From: Planctomycetota bacterium
GTDB taxonomy: Bacteria > Planctomycetota > Planctomycetia > Planctomycetales > Planctomycetaceae
Direction of reading: 5' to 3'
Length of the DNA stretch: 64,000 bases
Assembly: GCA_027623235.1 (NCBI GenBank)
Contig: JAQBVJ010000011.1
Span: 28,115-92,114 of the forward strand
Under the pieces are notes generated by a model. The model saw only the letters and a program-made list of their open reading frames with translations, had not been told where the DNA came from and did not search any database. Positions 46,299 through 54,640 of this stretch are shown one piece after another. Both the position numbers and the translations under genes were made by a program. Within the stretch, counting starts at the first letter, position 1; every line of letters begins with the position of its first letter.

Positions 46299-46328
46299 CA
46301 TTTTACACAACCAAAACTGTGTAAAATG
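46299..46328. promoter_or_regulatory. Perfect palindromic operator candidate of the suf operon
   Basis: CATTTTACACA (46299-46309) and TGTGTAAAATG (46318-46328) are perfect inverted copies, 11 bases each, with an 8-base spacer. It lies upstream of the SufR-like gene, the expected place for its own binding site, and its AT-rich arms could overlap a -10 region (TAAAAT on the minus strand). No second copy was found upstream of sufC, sufB or sufD. Confidence 0.72.
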
Positions 46329-46388
46329 CGATAATTCCCGCGAGCGAGACTGAAGAGCCGAAATTCGCAGGGTCTGTCGCTCGAAGTC

Positions 46389-46817
46389 TCATGTGCTGCG
46401 AGTCTGTATGAAGAGCGCTTTCCGCTCTCCAGGCAGGGTGAAATCGAAGCCGCAGTTCCGAAAGAATTCATCGGTCGAGGTAATGGCCATGACTTCGAGA
46501 ACTGATTCCTCTTCCGCACGCTGAACGCACCGAGAGACGAGTTCGCGGCCGACCCCTTTTCCCTGTAGCGAGAGAGTGACTGCCAGGCTGCGAATTTCCG
46601 CCAGCTTGCTGGAGTAAATCTCCAGAGCGGCGAAGCCCACAATTTGTCCGGCCAATTCCGCGAGGAAGCCGTTGGGTAAGAGCTCGTGCAGCTCTCGAGT
46701 CGTCCTCGGCAGCAGCCGGCCCTCTGCGACGAATGGCTCAATGAATGCAGCCAGTGAATCAACGTCCTCAGTCGAGGCTGCTCGATAGGTCACTGAAGAC
46801 AGGTCGAATTCGGTCAT
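46389..46817 (-). CDS. GNAT N-acetyltransferase, short ArgA-like
   Basis: 142 residues from MTEFDLSSVTYRAA; a longer frame to 46907 is unlikely. GNAT core: AEIRSLAVTLSLQGKGVGRELV gives the acetyl-CoA loop (Q/RxxGxG/A), and VMAITSTDEFFRNCGF the C-terminal strand. The order FVAEGRLLPRTTRELHELL, FAALEIYSSKLAEIRS is close to short N-acetylglutamate synthases, so it may feed argB (inference; argBDF are 7 kb away). It lacks the long kinase-like N-terminal domain of classical ArgA. Transcribed on the same strand as the suf operon, ending 60 bases before the palindrome. Confidence 0.75.
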   Translation of the reverse strand: MTEFDLSSVTYRAASTEDVDSLAAFIEPFVAEGRLLPRTTRELHELLPNGFLAELAGQIVGFAALEIYSSKLAEIRSLAVTLSLQGKGVGRELVSRCVQRAEEESVLEVMAITSTDEFFRNCGFDFTLPGERKALFIQTRST

Positions 46818-47004
46818 CAGAATCTCGGTGGGACAAAGTAGCGGAATCGAAGCGAGGTATCGTACGATTCCCTCAGCCACGGCGAAACAACCAGCGATCG
46901 AGACCACTCCGCTTTACGGGAGCGGGCGAAGTTAATCGCGAGTTGTATCGTCAGTAGCACTGAGTAGTCAGGGAGAATTCGCGAGGGAGAACGAGGGAGA
47001 AACT

Positions 47005-48519
47005 GTGCCCGACGCTGGATTGGCAACAGGAGATCATTTCGATGTCGCTGTTCTTGGGAGCGGCTTCTCGGGGAGCCTGATCTCGTGGCTGTTGCAGACT
47101 GCGGGATTGAGAACTGTGGTGATCGACCGTGCCCGGCATCCTCGATTCGCGATCGGCGAGTCATCCACACCCGCTGCTAATCTCATTCTGCGGACTCTTG
47201 CCGCAGAGTACGGCTTGCCCGAACTGGCTGCGCTGTCGCGATTTGGGACCTGGCGGGAGACGTGGCCAGGGATGCGATGTGGACTTAAGCGTGGGTTCTC
47301 GTACTTCGCTCACCGCGCCGGGGAGCACCTCAATCCTGACCGCGAGAATCACAACCAGCTGCTCGTCGCGGCCAGCGTCAGTGATCAGGTTGGCGACACA
47401 CACTGGTATCGAGCCGAGGTCGACAGCTTTCTCGCGCGGCGCGCTCAGGAGCACGGAGCCGTGCTGCTCGAAGAGACGGAGATCCGCTCAGCGACGAGAC
47501 GCGCGGGATGCTGGTCTTTCGAACTGAAACGCGACGGACTCGCCAGAACGATCGAAGCCGATTTTGTCGTTGATGCCACGGGTGCCGGGCAGGCGCTGGT
47601 CAATTGCGGCGGAGTCGAATCAGACCCGGTCCGGCTACAAACCAGCACACGCTCGATCTTTGCTCACGTCAGATCGCTGCCGTTGTGGAGCGACGTACTC
47701 GCGACCGTTGATCCGTCCAGCACAGGACAGCACCCATTCCGCTGCGATGACTCGGCGATGCATCACCTTCTGGAAGAGGGGTGGATGTGGTGGTTGCGGT
47801 TTCACAATGGACTGACAAGTGTCGGCTTTGTTATTGATGAAGCGCGAAAGCCGTTTGATGAAAATTTGACCGCCCGTGTTGAGTGGGATGAGCTGCTCGC
47901 CAAGTATCCCTCAATTCAAAATGCATTTCGCGATGCGGAACTGGTTCATCCGGAGCTCATTCGAACTGGCAAGCTGCAGAGGATGAACCGAGCCGTCGCT
48001 GGTGCTGACTGGGCTCTTCTTCCGTCAACCGCCGGCTTCGTCGACCCTCTTCACAGCACGGGGATTGCCCATACGCTGTCCGGTGTTGAGCGGCTGACGC
48101 GGATCCTCACTCAGCTTCCGGCCGGACCGGACCGCAATGCCGGTTTGTCCGCCTACAGCGAGAATGTCTCACGCGAACTTGAGTGGATCGACACGCTCGT
48201 TCACGGCTGCTACGAGTGCCTGGCGGATTTCAGAAAGTTCACGGCATTCTCGATGTGCTACTTTGCCGCGGCGACGACTTACGAAAGAAGGCGGCTCGAT
48301 AACCCTCGCGCGATTGAACAGGCTTTCCTTTGTGCCGATGATGAGCAGATGCGGCAGGCGGTCACCACTTTGTCGGCGGTCTCCGGTCAGATGGCGGCGT
48401 CAGACTTTGAGACCCTCTGCGAAGAGGCACTCCGTCCATTTAATCACGTCGGACTGTTTTCGCCACGACACCGAAACATGTATGAGTGCACGGCGTTGCC
48501 AGAGTCGAGCACCACTTGA
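47005..48519 (+). CDS. FAD-dependent oxidoreductase related to flavin halogenases
   Basis: 504 residues from GTG with GAGGGAG seven bases upstream. GxGxxG FAD motif in VAVLGSGFSGSL near residue 17, then RHPRFAIGESSTPAAN as in tryptophan-halogenase-type enzymes, DATGAGQAL, and LPSTAGFVDPLHSTGIAHTL. The halogenase motif WxWxIP is altered to WMWWLRF, so halogenation is doubtful. It may hydroxylate, dehydrogenate or reduce a small molecule. Followed by an SDR and a PhyH dioxygenase, together a possible small-molecule tailoring set (inference). Confidence 0.85.
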   Translation: MPDAGLATGDHFDVAVLGSGFSGSLISWLLQTAGLRTVVIDRARHPRFAIGESSTPAANLILRTLAAEYGLPELAALSRFGTWRETWPGMRCGLKRGFSYFAHRAGEHLNPDRENHNQLLVAASVSDQVGDTHWYRAEVDSFLARRAQEHGAVLLEETEIRSATRRAGCWSFELKRDGLARTIEADFVVDATGAGQALVNCGGVESDPVRLQTSTRSIFAHVRSLPLWSDVLATVDPSSTGQHPFRCDDSAMHHLLEEGWMWWLRFHNGLTSVGFVIDEARKPFDENLTARVEWDELLAKYPSIQNAFRDAELVHPELIRTGKLQRMNRAVAGADWALLPSTAGFVDPLHSTGIAHTLSGVERLTRILTQLPAGPDRNAGLSAYSENVSRELEWIDTLVHGCYECLADFRKFTAFSMCYFAAATTYERRRLDNPRAIEQAFLCADDEQMRQAVTTLSAVSGQMAASDFETLCEEALRPFNHVGLFSPRHRNMYECTALPESSTT

Positions 48520-48528
48520 GGAGACATC

Positions 48529-49311
48529 ATGAGCGTACTCGATCGATTTCGGCTCGACGGAAAAAGACTGTTCATCACGGGTGGCAGCCGAGGTCTTGGG
48601 CGTGAGATGGCACTCGCCGTTGCCGATGCTGGAGCTGATGTCATTCTCGTCGGTCGAGACGCGCCGAGCCTCGACGAAACGGCCGGCGAAATTAAAGATC
48701 TCGGTCGCGAGTGCAGCACGATCCAGGCGGACATCGGCAACATGGCCGACTGTGAACGGGCGTGTCGAGAGGCGCTCGATCAGCTCGGACCAATCGACAT
48801 TCTAATTAACAATGTTGGCGGTCGGCGAGTTCCAACAGCCACAACTGAAATGCCGCTGGAAGTCTGGCAGCAGATTCTTGACCTCAATCTGACCAGCACG
48901 TTTCTCACGACGAAGCTGATTGGCGGCGCGATGGTTGAACGCGGGGCAGGGGGGAGAGTCATCAACATCGCGTCGATTTCCGGCATGGTCGTCAATCGGG
49001 GAATTGGCGGCCGCAGCTACGAGACGTCGAAAGCTGCGGTCATTCAGTTCACGCGGGCAACAGCGGCCGACTGGGCACCTCATGGAATCACCGTGAATGC
49101 GATTTGTCCTGGCGGCTTTATGACTGAGCCGAACGTGAAATGGGCCAAGGAGAATCCGGATGTGATTTCGGCATTCCGCGAGCAGATTCCAATGGGCGAT
49201 TTTGGCCAACCCGAGGATCTTGGCCCGCTCGCCATTTACCTCGCCAGCGATGCCGCACGCTACGTGACCGGTGCTTCGTTCGTGATCGACGGCGGATACA
49301 CCTTGTGGTAA
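48529..49311 (+). CDS. Short-chain dehydrogenase/reductase
   Basis: 260 residues with GGAG five bases before the ATG. Classical SDR: ITGGSRGLG, INNVGG, INIASISG, catalytic SYETSKAAV (Tyr/Lys) and VNAICPGGFMTEP. YVTGASFVIDGGYTLW is the usual C-terminus. Reaction: NAD(P)-dependent reduction or oxidation of an alcohol or ketone; the substrate is unknown, with gluconate 5-dehydrogenase- and 3-oxoacyl-ACP-reductase-like members the nearest relatives by motif. It starts 9 bases after the FAD enzyme, so they are co-transcribed. Confidence 0.94.
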   Translation: MSVLDRFRLDGKRLFITGGSRGLGREMALAVADAGADVILVGRDAPSLDETAGEIKDLGRECSTIQADIGNMADCERACREALDQLGPIDILINNVGGRRVPTATTEMPLEVWQQILDLNLTSTFLTTKLIGGAMVERGAGGRVINIASISGMVVNRGIGGRSYETSKAAVIQFTRATAADWAPHGITVNAICPGGFMTEPNVKWAKENPDVISAFREQIPMGDFGQPEDLGPLAIYLASDAARYVTGASFVIDGGYTLW

Positions 49312-49422
49312 CGCCCTCTGGATCGGCGAGCCCCCGAACCCTGTGCCACGTTGGATGTCTCACTCTTGATCTTCCGACCGTTCGTCGCAACGATCCGCGA
49401 GCCTCATTCGGAGCCCGTTCAG

Positions 49423-50238
49423 ATGTCGTCCGTTCTGCCTGAATCCACTTTGCTGTCTCGGGATGGAGCCGCGCTGCCGGAATTTTCCCAGGAAGAACTG
49501 AGTGCGTTTTCGCAGAACGGATTTGTGATTTCGCGGCAGCTGGCTCCCGCGGAAATCTGCGGTCGGATGCTGGCCGTCACCCGAGATCACGTCTCACGGC
49601 AGGTTGGCCCTGTCGAATTCGAGGCCGACGTGGATTACCCAGGCTCGCCGGATTCAGTCGACTCGCCCGGCGGACGCACGGTTCGCCGGTTGAAGCAGGC
49701 TCATGCACGGGATGTTATTTTCACGGATTGGGTCAGTTGTCGGCCGCTTCTGCAGCGACTGAAGCAACTGCTTGGTTCAAGCGTCGTCATGCCGCTGACC
49801 CATCACAACTGCGTGATGACCAAGCAGCCTCGATTCAGCAGCGACACTGGCTGGCACCGCGACATGCGCTACTGGTCGTTCGACAAACCGGAACTGATCA
49901 GCGTCTGGCTGGCTCTTGGCGAGGAACATCCGGAAAACGGTGGGCTGTTCGTGATTCCTGGTTCGCATCGGATCGACTTCGGTCCGAATCAGCTCGACGA
50001 GCGACTGTTTTTCCGAGCCGATGCGCCGGAGAATCAGGAACTGCTGGAGTCCCGCCAGGCGGTCACTCTCAGTGCGGGGGACGTCTTGTTTTTCCACGCG
50101 AAAACACTGCATGCCGCGTCGCGAAACCGGACCTCGGACACGAAATACTCGGCAGTGTTTACATTCCGTCCGGCTGCCAATCAGCCGCTGGCAGGGACCC
50201 GTTCGTCCGCGTGCGAGCTGCTTCTGCCTCGCGATTAA
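49423..50238 (+). CDS. Phytanoyl-CoA dioxygenase family protein
   Basis: 271 residues from MSSVLPESTLL; an in-frame start at 49351 has weaker support. A 2-oxoglutarate/Fe(II) dioxygenase: the WHRD motif (HxD) at about residue 145, LISVWLALGEEHPENGGLFV, the distal His in FFHAKTLHAASRNRT and a following Arg for 2-oxoglutarate. The family hydroxylates diverse small molecules. It follows the SDR by 111 bases. Function by context: tailoring of a metabolite with the two redox enzymes upstream (inference). Confidence 0.9.
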   Translation: MSSVLPESTLLSRDGAALPEFSQEELSAFSQNGFVISRQLAPAEICGRMLAVTRDHVSRQVGPVEFEADVDYPGSPDSVDSPGGRTVRRLKQAHARDVIFTDWVSCRPLLQRLKQLLGSSVVMPLTHHNCVMTKQPRFSSDTGWHRDMRYWSFDKPELISVWLALGEEHPENGGLFVIPGSHRIDFGPNQLDERLFFRADAPENQELLESRQAVTLSAGDVLFFHAKTLHAASRNRTSDTKYSAVFTFRPAANQPLAGTRSSACELLLPRD

Positions 50239-50268
50239 GAGCGACGGTCAGTGACAAGGAAGCGGCGG

Positions 50269-51336
50269 TCAGGAATGGACGATCGGAAGCGAATCGGTCT
50301 GCTCCTTCTTCAGTCGAAGTTGCCCGCACGCCGCGTCGATGTCGGCGCCTTTGCGCTTCCGAACGGTCGCTGCTGTTCCGCGAGATTCGAGAATCGCCGC
50401 GAAGTTTTCAGTTTCCGGTTGTGATGGCTCCCGAAACGGCAGCGTCTCGACATCGTTCATGGGAATCAGGTTGACATGAGCATTCCGCTCGGCCAGCAGG
50501 TCCGCCAGCTGATGAGCGTGCTTCGGCTGATCGTTCACTCCACCGAGCAGGACGTACTCGTAAGTGATCCGCCGACCCGTGATCTGAAAGTACTCGTCGG
50601 CGGCCGCCAGAATGGACTCAACACCGATTTTGTCGTTCACGGGGACGAGTTCGTTTCGCAGCTCATCCGTCGCAGCGTGCAGTGAGACCGCCAGGTTAAA
50701 CGGTTTGTTGAGAGTTGCCAGCTCCCTGATTCTTTCTGGAAGACCAACAGTGGAGATCGTCACACGGCGAGGACTCATCGCGAGGCCGCTGTCCGCTGTC
50801 ACTTCTTCGAGCACTGGCAACAGCTGCGGCAGATTCTGCAAAGGTTCGCCGATTCCCATGACGACGATATTTGTCAGCCGCTCGTCGTCGTCCAGCAGCC
50901 GGTCGACTCGCAGGATCTGCTCGAGGATTTCTCCGCGCGTGAGGTTCCGTTTCAGTCCGAGCATCCCGCTCGCGCAAAAGACGCAGCCCATCGCACAGCC
51001 GACCTGTGTGCTGATACAGACGGTCCGGCGATTGGTTTCCCGCATGAGGACACACTCGACTGTGTTTCCATCCGGCAGTCGAATGAGCAGCTTCTGCGTT
51101 CGGTCTGTCGCAACCTGCTGTTGCACAACCTCGCCACAAAAGAATGAAAACTCCTCGGCCAGTTGCTGGCGGAGTTTCTGCGGGAGGTCGAGCATTTCGT
51201 CGAACGAGGCAGCGCGGTTTTGAAACAGCCACCGACGGATCTGCCGCGACCGGAATGCCCGTTCGCCATGGCTCTCGCACCAGGTGACGAGTTCGGCTTC
51301 GGAGAGTTCAAAGAGACTCGGGAGAGTGTCTGCCAC
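50269..51336 (-). CDS. rlmN: Dual-specificity RNA methyltransferase RlmN
   Basis: 355 residues. Radical SAM cluster motif CAMGCVFC (Cys114, Cys118, Cys121) and the catalytic methyl-carrying Cys at about 337 in AACGQLR, with GIGEPL and NLAVSLHAATDELRN as family landmarks. It methylates C2 of A2503 in 23S rRNA and A37 in some tRNAs. It starts two bases past the dnaB stop and is probably translated from the same message. The family is often confused with Cfr, but gene length and core-chromosomal housekeeping context fit RlmN. Confidence 0.96.
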   Translation of the reverse strand: MADTLPSLFELSEAELVTWCESHGERAFRSRQIRRWLFQNRAASFDEMLDLPQKLRQQLAEEFSFFCGEVVQQQVATDRTQKLLIRLPDGNTVECVLMRETNRRTVCISTQVGCAMGCVFCASGMLGLKRNLTRGEILEQILRVDRLLDDDERLTNIVVMGIGEPLQNLPQLLPVLEEVTADSGLAMSPRRVTISTVGLPERIRELATLNKPFNLAVSLHAATDELRNELVPVNDKIGVESILAAADEYFQITGRRITYEYVLLGGVNDQPKHAHQLADLLAERNAHVNLIPMNDVETLPFREPSQPETENFAAILESRGTAATVRKRKGADIDAACGQLRLKKEQTDSLPIVHS

Positions 51337-51338
51337 GT

Positions 51339-52736
51339 TCAGAAGCCCCCTTGGGCAATTTCATCAGGAACGCGTGAGAGATCGCCAAACCGCATCGTTT
51401 TGTCGAGCCAGGCGAGCGTGCAGTTGCCGGTCGGTCCGCTTCGGTTTTTTGCGATAATGACATCCGCTTCGCCCGGTCGATCTTCCGGATCGTACGCGGC
51501 GGGACGATGGAGAAACGCGACGACATCCGCGTCCTGTTCGATCGATCCACTTTCGCGAAGGTCGGCCAGTCGAGGGCGCTTGTCTTCTCGCAGCTCAACA
51601 CCGCGATTGAGCTGTGCCAGAGCGATGACCGGCGCTTCGACTTCCTTTGCGAGGAACTTCAACCGGCGACTGATCAGTGCAATCTGCTGTTCTCGCGGCG
51701 CCCGCTTGTCTTCCGGTTCGATGAGCTGCAGATAGTCAATGATGATCAGACTGAGCCCGCCACGTCGCTTGAGTCGACGGGCGATGGCGCCGATCTGAGC
51801 CATCGTTCGTCCGGGGGCATCATCGATCCACATTGGATACTCACTGAGCTCCTGTGAGGCCCTCATCAAGGCGTCGTGCTCAATCTCGTCCAGCTCGCCG
51901 CCCCGCAGGCGATGGCCGTTGACCTTGGCACGGATGCAAAGTAGCCGCTCTGCCAGTTCGAGCCTCGACTGCTCCAGACTGAACAGCAGAACGGGCTCGC
52001 CGGTTGCGGCAACAGCTTCGGCGATGTTACACACGAGAGCCGTTTTGCCCATACTCGGTCGAGCAGCGAGAATGATCAGCTCGCTCGCCTGAAAGCCGTT
52101 GAGCAGTTTGTCGAGTTCAGTGAAGCCGGTCGGGAGGCCACTGATTGACCCTTCTTTCTCCAGCCGTTCGTTGATTCGCGTAAATGTCTGCAGCAGGATG
52201 TCGCCAAGGTTCATCCTGTCGACGTGTTCCTGCGACTCAAGGATTGAGAAGATCTTCTGCTCGGCCGTGGCGAGGACATCCTCGGTGTCGCGGCTACCCT
52301 CGTAGCACTCCGCAAGGATTTCGCTGCAGGCGTAGGTCAGCGATCGCTGAATCCACTTGTCGCGGACAATGTCGGCGTAGTAGCGGGCGTGGGCGGCGTG
52401 CGGGACAGCTTCGAGAATCTCGACGAGGTAGTCCGCCCCGCCTGTGTCCTCGGTTTCGTTGTTCCTTGTCAGCTCTTCGTTCAGTGTGACCGCGTCGATT
52501 CCCCGAACTCCCCGTTCGTGGAGGCTCATGATCGCGGCGTAGAGTCGCTGGTGAGAGTCGCTGTAAAAGTGCTGAGCCTGCAGAATCTCCGCGACCTCGT
52601 CGATCGTCTCGTTTTGAAGGAGCAGACTGCCAAGCACTCCTCGCTCGGCTTCAACATTCTGCGGAGGCAGCTTGCCGGCAAATCCTGCCGGCGGTCCTTC
52701 CGGCCGTTTATCACGCCGCGGTTTTCCGTTACTCAT
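51339..52736 (-). CDS. dnaB: Replicative DNA helicase
   Basis: 465 residues from MSNGKPRRDKRPEG (an upstream ATG at 52793 is unlikely). The N-terminal DnaB domain begins with NVEAERGVLGSLLLQNETID. The RecA-like motor has the Walker A motif in ARPSMGKTALVCNIAEAV, LFSLEQSR, IIIDYLQLIEP (Walker B) and an arginine-finger region. No intein or insertion interrupts the motor. It is a hexameric 5'-3' helicase at the replication fork. It lies in the order rpsF-ssb-rplI-dnaB, common in bacteria. Confidence 0.97.
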   Translation of the reverse strand: MSNGKPRRDKRPEGPPAGFAGKLPPQNVEAERGVLGSLLLQNETIDEVAEILQAQHFYSDSHQRLYAAIMSLHERGVRGIDAVTLNEELTRNNETEDTGGADYLVEILEAVPHAAHARYYADIVRDKWIQRSLTYACSEILAECYEGSRDTEDVLATAEQKIFSILESQEHVDRMNLGDILLQTFTRINERLEKEGSISGLPTGFTELDKLLNGFQASELIILAARPSMGKTALVCNIAEAVAATGEPVLLFSLEQSRLELAERLLCIRAKVNGHRLRGGELDEIEHDALMRASQELSEYPMWIDDAPGRTMAQIGAIARRLKRRGGLSLIIIDYLQLIEPEDKRAPREQQIALISRRLKFLAKEVEAPVIALAQLNRGVELREDKRPRLADLRESGSIEQDADVVAFLHRPAAYDPEDRPGEADVIIAKNRSGPTGNCTLAWLDKTMRFGDLSRVPDEIAQGGF

Positions 52737-52795
52737 GGCGATCCGTCGAGTTCGAGGTTCGAAAACGTGCAGAAAATGCGAGCAGAGACGCAAAC

Positions 52796-52819
52796 AGCCC
52801 GACCGAAATCGGTCGGGCT
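52796..52819 (-). terminator. GC-rich hairpin in the rplI-dnaB gap
   Basis: Perfect 11-base inverted arms (AGCCCGACCGA and TCGGTCGGGCT) with a 2-base gap lie 60 bases before the dnaB start. On the minus strand TGTTTGCG follows, so a T-run is weak. It could terminate or attenuate rplI transcription upstream of dnaB. Confidence 0.45.
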
Positions 52820-52880
52820 GGAGGTTCGCAGACTCGTGACAATTGTCAACAGGGCTGACACTTGAGGTTTTTTATTTCCA

Positions 52881-52901
52881 CCTCAGTATCCACAACTGAG
52901 G
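52881..52901 (-). terminator. Hairpin just after rplI
   Basis: CCTCAGT and ACTGAGG (7-base stem, 7-base loop) lie 13 bases past the rplI stop. No T-run follows on the minus strand. Terminator or processing role only suggestive. Confidence 0.35.
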
Positions 52902-52913
52902 GGTCAACTTCGA

Positions 52914-53426
52914 TCACTTGGCATCTGCCGCTTTCGGGACGACCCAGACTTTTGCCTCAGTCTCGACACTGAACCCAAGATCAATCCGCACCGAGAACAT
53001 GCCGGTCTCCTTCAGCGGGCCATCCAGTTTGATGTGTCCCGGCTCAACCGCAAAGTTGGCAGCTTTCAGTTGCTTGCTGATGTCAGCGGCCAGGATCGAG
53101 CCGTACAACTGACCGTCGCTGTTTGCGTTGGCCTCGATCGTGACACTGTACTTGCTGATGCGGTCAGCCAGGGACTTGAGGTTTTTGACCTTGTCCTTCT
53201 CAGCGTCCACCTGCCGTAAGCGATGCAGATCGACCATCCTCTTGTTGTGCTCTGTGGCGATCGTCGCGTAGCCATGAGGAATCAGATAATTGCGAGCGTA
53301 TCCCGCGCGAACGCGAACGATTTCACCCTGTTCCCCAAGATTCGCGACTCGCTCTGCAAGCAGCAATTCCGTGATTCGCCGGCGTGAACCGGGTTCCACT
53401 GATTTGATTCGTGTTTTCCGTGGCAT
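52914..53426 (-). CDS. rplI: 50S ribosomal protein L9
   Basis: 170 residues from MPRKTRIKSVEPG; an ATG at 53477 is possible. The conserved N-terminal domain appears as LLLAERVANLGEQGEIVRVR followed by GYARNYLIPHGYATIAT, preceded by a basic extension of about 17 residues that ordinary L9 lacks. The long helix follows, and the C-terminal domain has GQLYGSILAADI. It binds 23S rRNA at the L1 stalk base. The gene sits between ssb and dnaB as expected. Confidence 0.95.
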   Translation of the reverse strand: MPRKTRIKSVEPGSRRRITELLLAERVANLGEQGEIVRVRAGYARNYLIPHGYATIATEHNKRMVDLHRLRQVDAEKDKVKNLKSLADRISKYSVTIEANANSDGQLYGSILAADISKQLKAANFAVEPGHIKLDGPLKETGMFSVRIDLGFSVETEAKVWVVPKAADAK

Positions 53427-53507
53427 GGTTATTCCAGAATCTGATTGTTTGTTTATTGTGAGACCACGTCCGGCCATCCATGCCGGTCGTCAGAATTCTC
53501 GTTGTTT

Positions 53508-53960
53508 TCAGAAAGGGACTTCGTCGTGCGGAGCTCCGCCTCCCGATGGTTCGAATCCACCTTGATCCGGAGTCGAGGCCTGCGTTGACGCTCCCGCTGG
53601 TCGAGGACCGCCTCCCCCGCCTCCTCCACTCGGCAGCATCGTCATGCTGTCTCCGACAACTTTCAGTTTGCTTCGTTTCTGGCCAGTTTCTTTGTCGTCC
53701 CACTGGTCAAGCTGGAGTCGTCCTTCAATGAGAACGCCACGTCCTTTTGCGAGGTACTCGCCCGCCACTTCGGCTGTCCGTCCCCAAAGTGTCACATCGA
53801 CAAACGTGACTTCCTCGCGTCTTTCGTTTGCCTGCTTGTCAAACCACGTTCGATTCACAGCGAGACCAACCTCGGTCACTGCAGTTCCCGAACTCGTATA
53901 TCGAACTTCGGGGTCGCGAGTCAGATTTCCCATCAGGATGACTTTGTTGAAACTGGCCAT
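53508..53960 (-). CDS. ssb: Single-stranded DNA-binding protein
   Basis: 150 residues. The OB fold is clear ([20 protein letters not shown], then [20 protein letters not shown] and [19 protein letters not shown]), followed by a Gly/Pro/Ser-rich linker and the acidic protein-binding tip DEVPF. The tip differs from the usual DDDIPF by its middle residues but keeps the terminal Pro-Phe. SSB coats single-stranded DNA and recruits repair and replication partners. Between rpsF and rplI. Confidence 0.96.
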   Translation of the reverse strand: MASFNKVILMGNLTRDPEVRYTSSGTAVTEVGLAVNRTWFDKQANERREEVTFVDVTLWGRTAEVAGEYLAKGRGVLIEGRLQLDQWDDKETGQKRSKLKVVGDSMTMLPSGGGGGGGPRPAGASTQASTPDQGGFEPSGGGAPHDEVPF

Positions 53961-54011
53961 CTTGTGATCCTCCTGAAACGAGTGTCAGACATCCAGAAAC
54001 GCGGTTGATTC

Positions 54012-54470
54012 TCAGGCGTCCGCTGCTGGCGCGTCCTCTTTCGGTGCGTCCACTTTCGGAGCTTCCTTTTTCGGTGCATCCTTTTTGCTGTCGGAAGCTT
54101 CCGTCGGCGCCGGTTCGTCGGTGACGTGTCGAAACGCGTCGCCGCCACCAAGCATTTCGACCATTTGGTCGAAGAGACCTTTATCGTGGCTGAGAATCAT
54201 ATGCCGCACAACGTTTTCGTTGAGCTTTACAATTCCCCGAATGTCGTTCACAGCAGTGCTTTCTGCTGTGAAAAACGTCAGGTAGTAAAGACCCTTGCGG
54301 TGTTTCCCGATCGGGTAGGCGAGCTTGCGGTCTTCCCACGGTCGATGTGTTACTACCGTTCCGCCAACCTTCTCGATGATGCCCAGGACTTCTTTCCCTG
54401 CGCCTTCGAGATCGGCCCCGAACTTGCCGCTGTCGAGGATAAACATGCCTTCATAATAAGCTTGAGCCAA
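54012..54470 (-). CDS. rpsF: 30S ribosomal protein S6
   Basis: 152 residues if started at TTG 54470, which has GAGGGG eight bases upstream and gives the usual short lead-in to YYEGMFILDSG; a GTG at 54497 would add 9 residues. S6 landmarks: VVTHRPWEDRKLAYPIGKHR and GLYYLTFFTAE. The C-terminal 40 residues are a Lys/Asp/Ala/Pro-rich tail of repeated KxDAP-type units, unlike E. coli. It pairs with S18 on the small subunit. Leads ssb, rplI and dnaB. Confidence 0.94.
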   Translation of the reverse strand: MAQAYYEGMFILDSGKFGADLEGAGKEVLGIIEKVGGTVVTHRPWEDRKLAYPIGKHRKGLYYLTFFTAESTAVNDIRGIVKLNENVVRHMILSHDKGLFDQMVEMLGGGDAFRHVTDEPAPTEASDSKKDAPKKEAPKVDAPKEDAPAADA

Positions 54471-54640
54471 TTCAGTGACCCCTCTCGATGTGACCACAAT
54501 CGCCTGGTGGCAATCAGGTCTGGTTTAATTCGAGCCAGTTTCGGATGGGGTATGGGCAAGTCACCATTGTGGCGACTCGTCCGAAACTTTTGGCTCAGTC
54601 CGTATGAATCCAGCTTCGGAGCAACCTGCAAAAGCTGCGG

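Noticed and set aside
47005..48519. Flavin-dependent tryptophan halogenase
   Set aside because: Overall similarity is present, but the WxWxIP motif is not, so only a related FAD oxidoreductase is claimed.
52837..52848. TGACAATTGTCA palindrome upstream of dnaB as an operator
   Set aside because: A 12-base palindrome alone is weak; no regulator or second copy supports it.
53545..53565. GGTTCGAATCC, like a tRNA T-arm
   Set aside because: It falls within ssb codons for a Gly/Pro-rich linker, with no cloverleaf around it.
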